64,000 bases of DNA from contig DDTF01000054.1 in the NCBI GenBank assembly GCA_002345965.1, positions 1 to 64,000 of the forward strand, given 5' to 3'. Positions 44,806-53,280 of this stretch are shown piece by piece. Position 1 is the stretch's first letter. Each line of letters opens with the position of its first letter. The DNA comes from Flammeovirgaceae bacterium UBA2371. Its GTDB lineage: Bacteria; Bacteroidota; Bacteroidia; Cytophagales; Cyclobacteriaceae. Made by a program: the position numbers and the translations under genes. The notes under the pieces were generated by a model. The model did not search any database. It had not been told where the DNA came from and worked only from the letters and a program-made list of their open reading frames with translations.

Positions 44806-46704
44806 ATGTCTTCGAAGATTAAACTCTTTCTATTCTTTCTGCTTTTTTCAACTTCATTATTGGGACAAGAGCTGGATACCCTGATTGATCTGTTAGAGCC
44901 CCTTCCTCCCAATGAAGGAAGGGTGGATATGCTCAATCGCGTGGTAACGCAAATGCGGGAGAGAAACACTTATGAGGCAGTAAAATACGCATCGGAAGCC
45001 AAGGAACTGGCGCAGCAACTGAATTATCAGAAAGGACTGGGACTTGCATTGGAAAACCTGGGTTGGATATATTATCGAAGGGGCATCTATTCTGATGCTT
45101 TCGATTTGTCAATGCAAGCCTTAAATATTAGTGAAGAAAGAGGGGATTCAATTGCCATTGCCAGGTGTCTAAACAATGTAGCGGCCATCAGTTACGAAAA
45201 GGAAAGGTATGGTGATGCAATAAAGCTTTTTAACCGCGCTTATAATATTGCATTGCGATTGGGAGACGAAGAGACCGCAGTTAGAAGTCTAAACAATGTT
45301 TCGTTTAGCTATTTAGGACTTAAAAAAGCCGACTCTGCTGAATATTTTGCCAAAGAAGCACTCCAGCAAAGCATTAAGACGAGGCAGGGCTATATGCCTG
45401 CTTTTAGCTATAGAATTCTGGGTGATATTGCATTTGAAAAGGGTGATATGGAAGAGGCCCTGAAATACTTTGAACAGAGCATGCAGATAAGCGAATCCAC
45501 CGGCAATTATTTCATTCAGGCTTCAACCCTACACCGTATAGGGAAGGTATATTCAAAACAAAAAAAATATACTAAAGCTTTGGAGGTGCTAAACAGGAAC
45601 GTTCAAATAGCAAGAAAGAATGGATATGCTGATGAATTGGAGCGAACCTATAAACTCATCTCGGACATCAACTATGCGAAAAATGAAATAGCATTGGCAC
45701 TGGAATACCTTACAAAACACCTGGCCATACATGACAGCTTGATTAACCAACGGAATAGTGAAAGGATGGGTTTGCTATCTGCTCAATTCGAATCTGAACT
45801 GAAACAATCACAAATTGAATTGCTGACCAAGAATGCAAAAATTAGAGAAGAGGAGATCAATAGACAAAGGGCATGGAGTTATTTTTATGTAGGCTGTTTT
45901 ATACTGGGTCTTGCCATTGCTGCAATACTATATTACAGTAATCGGAGAATAAAGCGCCTGTACTTTGAGTTGGAAAGAAAGACTGCTCAGGTTGAAACGC
46001 AAGCAGAGCAACTAAGTAACATCAATAAAACAAAAGATAAACTGCTTTCAATTATTAGCCATGATATCAGAAGCCCATTATCCAGTCTGAGAGGGATGCT
46101 TAACATTGTTAATTCGGGAAACGTATCAAAGGAAGAATTTAGTGCGATAACGATTAAAATTAGCAATCAACTTGACGCTGTTTATGAGGATTTGGGCAAT
46201 CTTTTGCAATGGACCCAATCTCAACTGCAAGGCTTGAGCGTAACACCTGAATCTTTTGAACTTAAGGATGCTATAGAAGAAGTGTCCATGTTATTTACAG
46301 GCAGCGCCACATCAAAAAAAATTGAGATTATCAATAAGGTTAATCCAGGCATTCTGGTTTCGGCTGATCCTAACCATATCCGACTCATACTTCGCAACCT
46401 ATTATCCAATGCCATCAAATTTAGTGGGGAGGGAGAGAAGGTAATAATCACGTCTTCAGTTGAAGACAGTATAGTCACTGTTTCAGTTCATGATGAGGGC
46501 ATCGGATTGAGCGCTGAAGAAATCCCCAAATTATTTGACCCATCCGCGCATTTTACAAGAGAAGGGACAGCAAACGAAAAGGGGATGGGAGTTGGTTTGT
46601 TATTAACAAAGGAGTTTGTTGACAAAAACGGTGGCCTGCTATCCGTAGTAAGCGCCCCCGGTAAAGGTTCTACTTTTTCGTTTACCCTCAGGAAGGCTTC
46701 GTAA
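44806..46704 (+). CDS. TPR sensor histidine kinase
   Basis: A 632-residue membrane kinase, read from the ATG at 44806 (a TTG precedes). A signal peptide (1-19) is followed by about six TPR repeats (50-300), a long helix, one transmembrane segment (about 360-380), a coiled coil, a HisKA domain (SIISHDIRSPLSSLRG, His near 419) and HATPase_c (RNLLSNAIKFSGEG, VHDEGIGLS, MGVGLLLTKEFV). No response regulator is next to it, so its partner is encoded elsewhere. The periplasmic TPRs probably bind a peptide or protein signal. Confidence 0.93.
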   Translation: MSSKIKLFLFFLLFSTSLLGQELDTLIDLLEPLPPNEGRVDMLNRVVTQMRERNTYEAVKYASEAKELAQQLNYQKGLGLALENLGWIYYRRGIYSDAFDLSMQALNISEERGDSIAIARCLNNVAAISYEKERYGDAIKLFNRAYNIALRLGDEETAVRSLNNVSFSYLGLKKADSAEYFAKEALQQSIKTRQGYMPAFSYRILGDIAFEKGDMEEALKYFEQSMQISESTGNYFIQASTLHRIGKVYSKQKKYTKALEVLNRNVQIARKNGYADELERTYKLISDINYAKNEIALALEYLTKHLAIHDSLINQRNSERMGLLSAQFESELKQSQIELLTKNAKIREEEINRQRAWSYFYVGCFILGLAIAAILYYSNRRIKRLYFELERKTAQVETQAEQLSNINKTKDKLLSIISHDIRSPLSSLRGMLNIVNSGNVSKEEFSAITIKISNQLDAVYEDLGNLLQWTQSQLQGLSVTPESFELKDAIEEVSMLFTGSATSKKIEIINKVNPGILVSADPNHIRLILRNLLSNAIKFSGEGEKVIITSSVEDSIVTVSVHDEGIGLSAEEIPKLFDPSAHFTREGTANEKGMGVGLLLTKEFVDKNGGLLSVVSAPGKGSTFSFTLRKAS

Positions 46705-46705
46705 G

Positions 46706-46737
46706 TTTGCTACTTTAGAAAAACACCAATACCTTTC
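46706..46737 (+). promoter_or_regulatory. Candidate promoter close to the methyltransferase start
   Basis: TTTG at 46706-46709, 20 bases, then TACCTTTC at 46730-46737 (last base C instead of G). The ATG at 46743 is only five bases downstream. Confidence 0.35.
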
Positions 46738-46742
46738 GGGTT

Positions 46743-47636
46743 ATGCAAATGCATTATCCCTCCGGATGGAAAGAATATGAATTAATTGACGCTGGCAATT
46801 TTGAAAAGCTGGAGCGATTCGGAGATTATGTATTAATTCGTCCTGAACCCCAAGCGATTTGGGAACCCTCTCTTTCCCAGGAAGCATGGCATCAAAAAGC
46901 GGATGCGCACTTTCATAGGGAGCAAAAAGAAAACTATCGCTTTGGCGAAGAAGCCAAGGGTGGTTGGAAGAAAAAAAATAAAATGCCTGATAGCTGGCAG
47001 ATTAATTATCACCACAAAGACTTAAAACTTACACTAAGATTGGCACTCACAGGCTTTGGGCATGTAGGTGTTTTTCCTGAACAGGCCAACAACTGGGATT
47101 TCATCTTTAATACAATAAATGGATGGAAGGACAACAATGCAAAAGTTCTTAATCTTTTTGCCTATACCGGTGCTGCTTCGGTAGTAGCATGTATGGCAGG
47201 TGCAGAAGTAACTCATGTGGACTCCTCACGGCCCGGCCTCAATTGGGCCAACCAAAACATGCAGCTTAATCATCAGAAAGACATTCGCTGGGTGTATGAG
47301 GATGCACTAAAGTTTGTAAAACGCGAAGTGAAAAGGGGCAATACTTATAATGGGATCATCATGGATCCACCACCCTATGGAAGGGGCCCTGATGGCGAAA
47401 AATGGATGCTGCAAGATAAGCTGAATCAACTGGTGGGATTGAGCAGTGAATTATTACGACCGAAGAATAGATTTTTTATACTGAGTATGTATGCGGTTGG
47501 CCTTTCGGCACAAGTAGGGCTAAATGTTGTTCAATCCCATTTTGAGGTTGAAAACCCCGAGTTTGGCGAGTTTTATCTCCAGTCCCCCCATCGACAACAT
47601 TTGCCTATGGGAACCTTTTTGAGATTTAGAGGTTAA
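46743..47636 (+). CDS. Class I SAM-dependent RNA methyltransferase (RlmI/RlmK-like)
   Basis: A 297-residue methyltransferase. The Rossmann core has VLNLFAYTGAASVVACMAGA (motif I) and VTHVDSSRPGLNWANQN (acidic loop), and the catalytic-type IIMDPPPYGRGPDGEKW, a DPPxF/Y motif. The N-terminal 95 residues form a small domain that contacts RNA in the RlmI-like family. The target base is not determinable. Confidence 0.85.
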   Translation: MQMHYPSGWKEYELIDAGNFEKLERFGDYVLIRPEPQAIWEPSLSQEAWHQKADAHFHREQKENYRFGEEAKGGWKKKNKMPDSWQINYHHKDLKLTLRLALTGFGHVGVFPEQANNWDFIFNTINGWKDNNAKVLNLFAYTGAASVVACMAGAEVTHVDSSRPGLNWANQNMQLNHQKDIRWVYEDALKFVKREVKRGNTYNGIIMDPPPYGRGPDGEKWMLQDKLNQLVGLSSELLRPKNRFFILSMYAVGLSAQVGLNVVQSHFEVENPEFGEFYLQSPHRQHLPMGTFLRFRG

Positions 47637-47662
47637 AAAAGTAGTGCCAGTTCCTGTTCGGG

Positions 47663-47694
47663 TTTAACTAATCATCAAATTAACTCTATCTTTG
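47663..47694 (+). promoter_or_regulatory. Promoter of typA
   Basis: TTTA at 47663-47666, 20 bases, then TATCTTTG at 47687-47694, an exact -7 box. The leader of about 33 bases includes AAGGAGAA, a strong ribosome-binding site for this phylum, twelve bases before the ATG. Confidence 0.55.
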
Positions 47695-47730
47695 CGGCCT
47701 TATTTATCAAAAGGAGAATTTTAGCCTGTT

Positions 47731-49554
47731 ATGGACGTAAACAAAATTAGAAATATTGCCATTATTGCCCACGTAGACCACGGCAAGACCACATTGGTGG
47801 ACAAATTGCTACATGCGGGTCATCTTTTCAAGGATCATGAAAATCCTGGGGAATTGATCATGGATAGCAATGATCTGGAACGTGAGCGTGGGATCACCAT
47901 TTTGGCGAAAAACGTTTCGGTTCGTTACAAAGACTATAAAATCAACGTAATTGACACCCCTGGCCACAGCGACTTTGGAGGTGAAGTAGAGCGGGTGCTC
48001 AATATGGCCGATGGCTGCTTATTGTTGGTAGATGCTTTTGAAGGGCCTATGCCTCAAACACGTTTTGTGTTACAAAAGGCTTTGGAGCTTGGGTTAAAGC
48101 CTATTGTGGTAGTCAATAAGGTCGATAAGAAAAACTGTACACCAGATGAAGTGCATGAGTCTGTATTTGACTTGATGTTTTCATTGGATGCTACAGAGGA
48201 GCAGCTGAACTTTCCAACTTTTTACGGATCAGCTAAGCAAGGATGGATGAGCACCGATTGGAAGCAACCTACCACCGATATCAATGCGTTGCTGGAGGGT
48301 ATCATTGAACACATTCCAGCTCCTCACGTAGAGGAGGGTAAATCACAAATGTTGATTACCTCTCTGGAATATTCATCTTACATCGGACGAGTTGCCATCG
48401 GACGAGTTCACCGCGGTGAATTGAAGCCAGGACAACAAGTTGTACTTGTGAAAAGAGATAGGGAGGCAATAACCAAAACGAGGATAAAGGAGCTTTATAT
48501 ATTCGAAGGTTTTGACAAGAAGAAAGTAGATGTGGTAAGGGCGGGTGAAATCGCAGCCATCGTTGGACTGGAAGGTTTTGAAATTGGCGATACCGTTGCA
48601 GATGTAGAAAAACCAGAGGCATTGAAGAGTATCGCTATTGATGAGCCTACTATGAGTATGCTTTTTACAATCAACAATTCTCCTTTCTATGGCAAAGAGG
48701 GAAAACTAGTGACTTCCCGTCACATCAAGGATAGATTGCACAAGGAATTAGAGAAGAACCTCGCTATGCGTTTGGGTGAAACCAACTCTGCGGATAGCTT
48801 TATTGTCTTTGGTAGAGGTGTACTGCACCTGTCGGTATTGATTGAGACCATGCGCAGAGAGGGCTATGAATTGCAGATTGGCCAGCCTCAGGTAATTTTC
48901 AGAGAAATTGATGGAGTGAAATGCGAGCCAATGGAAGAACTGACCATTGACTTACCTGAAGAGGTGTCAGGGAAAGCAATTGAAGTCGTTTCTGTACGCA
49001 AAGGCGAAATGATCAATATGGAGCCCAAGGCAGATCGCATGATTTTGAAATTCATCATGCCTTCTCGTGGTATTATTGGCTTGAGAAGTTATTTGCTGAA
49101 CGTTACAGCCGGAGAAGCAGTAGTTACACACCGATTCAAAGAGTACCAGCCCTACAAAGGGCCAATTCCAGGTAGGATCAATGGATCATTGATCAGTATG
49201 GAACAAGGCGAAGCGATTCCTTACAGCTTGCACAATCTACAGGATAGAGGAAAATTCTTTATCGATCCAAGTGATCCAGTATACGAAGGTCAGGTAATAG
49301 GCGAACACAGCCGAGGAGGAGATTTAGTGGTAAACGTAACGAAGACAAAAAAATTGAGTAACGTACGGGCATCAGGTTCTGATGAGAAGATGAAAATTGC
49401 TCCAGCCATTAAGTTCACCCTTGAAGAGGCCCTGGAGTACATCCAATCAGATGAGTATGTAGAGGTTACTCCAAAGTCGATCCGATTGAGAAAAGTTTTC
49501 CTTAATGAAAACGACCGCAAACGAGAAAGAAACAGGGTAGGTGCCAATGCTTAG
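47731..49554 (+). CDS. typA: Ribosome-associated GTPase TypA/BipA
   Basis: Translational GTPase of 607 residues involved in ribosome assembly and stress adaptation. G1 AHVDHGKTTLVDK, G2 ERGITI, G3 DTPGHSDFGG and G4 NKVDKKN are all present in the first 130 residues; domains II, III and V and the C-terminal region (GSDEKMKIAPAIKFTLEEAL) follow in the usual order. A strong AAGGAG ribosome-binding site precedes the ATG at 47731. Confidence 0.96.
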   Translation: MDVNKIRNIAIIAHVDHGKTTLVDKLLHAGHLFKDHENPGELIMDSNDLERERGITILAKNVSVRYKDYKINVIDTPGHSDFGGEVERVLNMADGCLLLVDAFEGPMPQTRFVLQKALELGLKPIVVVNKVDKKNCTPDEVHESVFDLMFSLDATEEQLNFPTFYGSAKQGWMSTDWKQPTTDINALLEGIIEHIPAPHVEEGKSQMLITSLEYSSYIGRVAIGRVHRGELKPGQQVVLVKRDREAITKTRIKELYIFEGFDKKKVDVVRAGEIAAIVGLEGFEIGDTVADVEKPEALKSIAIDEPTMSMLFTINNSPFYGKEGKLVTSRHIKDRLHKELEKNLAMRLGETNSADSFIVFGRGVLHLSVLIETMRREGYELQIGQPQVIFREIDGVKCEPMEELTIDLPEEVSGKAIEVVSVRKGEMINMEPKADRMILKFIMPSRGIIGLRSYLLNVTAGEAVVTHRFKEYQPYKGPIPGRINGSLISMEQGEAIPYSLHNLQDRGKFFIDPSDPVYEGQVIGEHSRGGDLVVNVTKTKKLSNVRASGSDEKMKIAPAIKFTLEEALEYIQSDEYVEVTPKSIRLRKVFLNENDRKRERNRVGANA

Positions 49555-50386
49555 ATTTCAACTCTTACTATTCACTTTGGTCTTTATTGGGGGAAGCACC
49601 TTCGCGCAGGATCCAAAATGGAAAAAGTGGGAGACTGAGGCCGATACACTGATGAATCGGCAGGAGTTTGAAAGAGCAATTAAATTGTATACCAAGGCGA
49701 TTAAGTCTTCAAAGTTGAAGGACAAGTCTGCCTATCCACCTGTTTATAAAAGGGCTGTTTGCTATTATAGCGTGGGTATGTTTGATGCCGCTCTTCGTGA
49801 CGTAGCAACATTTATGGTAGAGTACCCTGACTTGTTTCAGGCTCATATTCTAAAAGCGTTTATTTACAGAGAATCAGACGACACAGAAAACCAACTGACT
49901 TCTCTTGATGCAGCATTAGCTTTACAACCGGGTGACCCTGGTCTCAATAAATGGCGATCTGGACTTTACCTTGAAAAGGGAGAATATTTGAAGGTAAAAG
50001 AAGATTTGCAATATGTTAAAGCAATTCAGGATGATCCCGAAGTTGAAATGTATCTTGGCTTTGCCTATTATAACCTTAAAGAAGTGGACAGCGCTTTTCA
50101 GGCTTTAAACAAGGCCATTGAATTGGAGCCAACCTATCTCCCTGCTTATTTATATGGCGGGTCTTTTAGCCTTCAGGAAAATAACAACGAACTGGCATTG
50201 AAATATTTGAATATGGCATTACGGTTGGATCCTGAAAACCTGAATGCTCAATTTTATAAGGGCATTGCTTTGCTTGAACTCGATCGCGAAGAAGAAGGGT
50301 GCCGTTTATTGGCCAAAGCGTTTTATGCCGGTGAAGACGATGCCGGGGATTACCTGAAAGAGAAATGTTATACATTGATTAAATAA
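49547..50386 (+). CDS. Exported TPR protein
   Basis: A 279-residue protein with a signal peptide (1-18) and five to six TPR-like repeats (FERAIKLYTKAIKS, YPPVYKRAVCYYSVGMFDAA, MYLGFAYYNLKEVDSAFQAL, AYLYGGSFSLQENNNELALK, NAQFYKGIALLELDREEEG). The ATG at 49547 lies inside the typA stop region, so it is probably translated from the typA message; a GTG two codons earlier is an alternative. A terminator follows the stop. Confidence 0.82.
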   Translation: MLRFQLLLFTLVFIGGSTFAQDPKWKKWETEADTLMNRQEFERAIKLYTKAIKSSKLKDKSAYPPVYKRAVCYYSVGMFDAALRDVATFMVEYPDLFQAHILKAFIYRESDDTENQLTSLDAALALQPGDPGLNKWRSGLYLEKGEYLKVKEDLQYVKAIQDDPEVEMYLGFAYYNLKEVDSAFQALNKAIELEPTYLPAYLYGGSFSLQENNNELALKYLNMALRLDPENLNAQFYKGIALLELDREEEGCRLLAKAFYAGEDDAGDYLKEKCYTLIK

Positions 50387-50412
50387 GCCAAACTACTATT
50401 GGCTTTTTTTTG
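50386..50412 (+). terminator. Intrinsic terminator after the TPR gene
   Basis: AGCCAA (50386-50391), a loop of seven, TTGGCT (50399-50404) and a run of at least seven T. It closes the typA-TPR transcription unit. Confidence 0.75.
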
Positions 50413-50460
50413 TTTCATAACAGGATATACTTTTACAATTGACTAATCGTTAGTAACAAT

Positions 50461-51060
50461 ATGTTACGGTCTATTCTCTTTATCATTACAGTAGGTTTTT
50501 TGATAGGGTGCCAGCCTGTACCCGATGCGGAAGACCTCAATAGGGATCTGGTTGTGCAAACCGATTATGATGAAACGGCCAACTTCGGCAGCTACTCCAC
50601 GTACACCCTTACACTGGACACCCTTGGACTAATATCCAACAGTGTTAAGGACACCCTTATTCTGGGCAGTTATGCCCGTGATATCACTGCAAAAATAAAG
50701 GCAAATATGGACAGCAGGGGTTATACCTATGTGGCCAAAAACCAAAATCCTGATTTAGGGGTCAACGCATTTGTTGTGTATGATTTCAGCATTTTTCAAA
50801 CCATTTCCTATCCCCGGTATGGAACTGGATATTACTCTCCATATTACGGCTATTATTATCCGATCGTCAATACCTACCTAAACAACTCAGGCGCGTTGAT
50901 TCTTCAATTGGTAGATCTTAAAAAGAAGAATAGTCAAAACCAATTTCAGGTAATATGGACCAGCTACATTGGAGACATAGTTTCATCTGTAGACCCATAT
51001 AAAAAATCAGTTGAAGCTGTGGAGCAGGCGTTTGTTCAATCTCCAAATTTGAAGAAATGA
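50461..51060 (+). CDS. DUF4136 lipoprotein
   Basis: A 199-residue lipoprotein. The lipobox FLIGC places the lipidated Cys at residue 17. The DUF4136 body shows VQTDYDETANFGSYSTY near the start and an unusually Tyr/Gly-rich loop (RYGTGYYSPYYGYYYP) at residues 120-135. It is coupled to the downstream barrel gene by ATGA overlap. The family is common in Bacteroidota and has no known function. Confidence 0.85.
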   Translation: MLRSILFIITVGFLIGCQPVPDAEDLNRDLVVQTDYDETANFGSYSTYTLTLDTLGLISNSVKDTLILGSYARDITAKIKANMDSRGYTYVAKNQNPDLGVNAFVVYDFSIFQTISYPRYGTGYYSPYYGYYYPIVNTYLNNSGALILQLVDLKKKNSQNQFQVIWTSYIGDIVSSVDPYKKSVEAVEQAFVQSPNLKK

Positions 51061-51668
51061 AATCTGTTCTTTTTTTAACTTTTGCAATTGTAGGTTGGGC
51101 TGGTCAAGTTCAGGCCCAATACTTTGATAAAACCTATTCCCTCGCCCTTGACATAAACAAGCCCTTGAGCAATACGGATTTTGTCAATCAGGTAAGTGCG
51201 AGAGGATTTAAATTTGGTTATCGGGAAATGATTAATGAAAGAATATTTGGTGGCATTGATTTTACAAATACCACATACGATAGTTATGAACCCAGGAAGA
51301 CCTACACCAGCGGAACCAGCGCTATCACCACAGATTTGTATAATTATGCTTACAGTTATGGGCTAACCTTGAGCTTTGATTACTTCTTCAAGATAGAACA
51401 GAAACTAATGCCGTATGCAGGTCTTGGCGTTGGTGCCTCGTACATTAATTATAGCCAATATTTCAATGTATATAGTAATAAGTATGACAGTTGGGGGGTA
51501 TTGGTAAGGCCTCAGGCGGGAGTGATATACCGTTTGAAGGAAGATGCAGGGTGGGCGCTGCAAGCAGCGGTCCATTACGATTATTCTTCCGCTAAAAGCC
51601 AAGAATTGGACCTAAAGGCATTCCAAAATATGGGTGTCCAAGTAGGGGTAATCATCTTGAATTGGTAA
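51057..51668 (+). CDS. Small outer-membrane beta-barrel protein
   Basis: A 203-residue protein with a signal peptide (1-21, ending VQAQ). Alternating strands (FKFGYREMINERIFGGIDFT, YSYGLTLSFDYFFKI, MPYAGLGVGASYINYS) and a C-terminal GVQVGVIILNW are typical of eight- to ten-stranded barrels. It is translationally coupled to the DUF4136 lipoprotein, suggesting that they work together at the outer membrane. Confidence 0.75.
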   Translation: MKSVLFLTFAIVGWAGQVQAQYFDKTYSLALDINKPLSNTDFVNQVSARGFKFGYREMINERIFGGIDFTNTTYDSYEPRKTYTSGTSAITTDLYNYAYSYGLTLSFDYFFKIEQKLMPYAGLGVGASYINYSQYFNVYSNKYDSWGVLVRPQAGVIYRLKEDAGWALQAAVHYDYSSAKSQELDLKAFQNMGVQVGVIILNW

Positions 51669-51701
51669 ACTTTTTAAGTTTAGTTAATCCACTTTCTTCG
51701 C

Positions 51702-51731
51702 TTGTTCTCTGGCAGGATCGGGTTATTTTTG
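51702..51731 (+). promoter_or_regulatory. Promoter of guaA, at the start codon
   Basis: TTG at 51702-51704, exactly 19 bases, then TATTTTTG at 51724-51731: both elements match the Bacteroidota consensus perfectly. The ATG of guaA is at 51736, four bases after the box, so a transcript starting at the usual distance would begin at the start codon. Confidence 0.7.
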
Positions 51732-51735
51732 CACC

Positions 51736-53262
51736 ATGCCAGAACAGATACTAATTCTTGATTTTGGTTCTCAGTATACCCAATTGATAGCACGCAGGGT
51801 GCGAGAACTAAATGTCTACTGTGAAATCCACCCATTCAACCGAATTCCGCCCATTGATGACCACATTAAAGGAGTGATTCTTTCGGGTAGCCCGTGCTCC
51901 GTCAGAGATCAAGGGTCTCCGGATATTGATTTGTCTGTTTTTGGAGATATCCCCGTTTTGGGTGTGTGCTATGGGGCTCAACTGATGGCACAAAAAAGTG
52001 GCGGAGAAGTAAAACCATCCCAGATGCGGGAGTATGGTAGATCCAGGCTTACAACAGTTGACCACCATAATGAACTTCTCAAAGAAGTCTCACAGGATTC
52101 TCAGGTTTGGATGTCTCACTCAGATACGATCACCTCACTTCCAGAAGAGTATCAGATTGTTGCCAGTACTGAATCCGTCAAGGTGGCCGCATTTGTGCAT
52201 AAAACTAAGAAACACTTTGCTATCCAATTCCATCCTGAAGTAACGCATAGTACGGAGGGTAAAAATCTGCTTCGCAATTTTGTGGTACATATTTGCGGTT
52301 GTTCGCAGGATTGGACTCCAGATCAATTTGTTGAAGCTACGGTAGCAGATCTAAAAAATAAATTGGGCAATGATAAGGTAGTAATGGCGCTTTCTGGTGG
52401 CGTGGACTCTACTGTGGCTGCCTCACTGATTCATCATGCCATAGGTAAAAATCTTTACTGCATATTTGTAGACAATGGACTTCTGCGCAAGGATGAATTT
52501 CAACAAGTCCTTGATTCTTATCAGGGAATGGGGCTGAACATTAAGGGTGTAGATGCGAAAGATAAGTTTTATAAAGCACTAAAAGGACTTACTGACCCTG
52601 AGGCGAAACGAAAAGCAATTGGGAAAACATTCATAGAAGTATTTGACGAAGAGGCTCATCGCATTAAAGATGTGGCGTGGTTGGGTCAAGGTACCATCTA
52701 CCCCGATGTCATTGAATCTGTTTCTGTAAATGGCCCATCCGTCACGATCAAATCACACCACAACGTAGGAGGGTTGCCGGCAAAAATGAACCTGAAAGTG
52801 GTTGAACCCCTCAATACTTTATTTAAAGATGAAGTAAGGCTGGTGGGTAAAACCATGGGGCTGGATCCAAACATTCTCGGAAGGCATCCTTTTCCAGGTC
52901 CTGGCTTTGGTATTCGTATATTGGGTGATATTACTGCTGAAAAGGTACGGATATTGCAGGAGGTAGATCATATCTTTATCAAAGGCCTACGTGATAAGAA
53001 TTTGTACGATCAGGTATGGCAAGCAGGCGCTATGCTGTTACCGGTGCAATCTGTAGGAGTGATGGGAGACGAAAGAACCTACGAAAGTGTGGTGGCTTTG
53101 CGGGCGGTAGTTAGTGTAGACGGGATGACTGCAGACTGGTCGCACTTGCCTTATGAGTTTTTAAGTGATATATCATCTTCGATAATAAATAAAGTAAAAG
53201 GAGTAAATAGGGTAGTTTATGACATTAGCTCTAAACCACCAGCAACTATCGAGTGGGAATAA
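51736..53262 (+). CDS. guaA: GMP synthase (glutamine-hydrolysing)
   Basis: Converts XMP to GMP with ATP and glutamine. The 508 residues hold a class I glutamine amidotransferase (GVCYGAQLMA with the catalytic Cys, FHPEVTHS with the catalytic His and Glu), an ATP-pyrophosphatase domain (ALSGGVDSTVAA, the P-loop) and the C-terminal dimerisation domain (GDITAEKVRILQEVD, PPATIEWE ending). This is the standard single-chain bacterial form. Confidence 0.97.
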   Translation: MPEQILILDFGSQYTQLIARRVRELNVYCEIHPFNRIPPIDDHIKGVILSGSPCSVRDQGSPDIDLSVFGDIPVLGVCYGAQLMAQKSGGEVKPSQMREYGRSRLTTVDHHNELLKEVSQDSQVWMSHSDTITSLPEEYQIVASTESVKVAAFVHKTKKHFAIQFHPEVTHSTEGKNLLRNFVVHICGCSQDWTPDQFVEATVADLKNKLGNDKVVMALSGGVDSTVAASLIHHAIGKNLYCIFVDNGLLRKDEFQQVLDSYQGMGLNIKGVDAKDKFYKALKGLTDPEAKRKAIGKTFIEVFDEEAHRIKDVAWLGQGTIYPDVIESVSVNGPSVTIKSHHNVGGLPAKMNLKVVEPLNTLFKDEVRLVGKTMGLDPNILGRHPFPGPGFGIRILGDITAEKVRILQEVDHIFIKGLRDKNLYDQVWQAGAMLLPVQSVGVMGDERTYESVVALRAVVSVDGMTADWSHLPYEFLSDISSSIINKVKGVNRVVYDISSKPPATIEWE

Positions 53263-53280
53263 ATATTGCTGATTCAGAGA

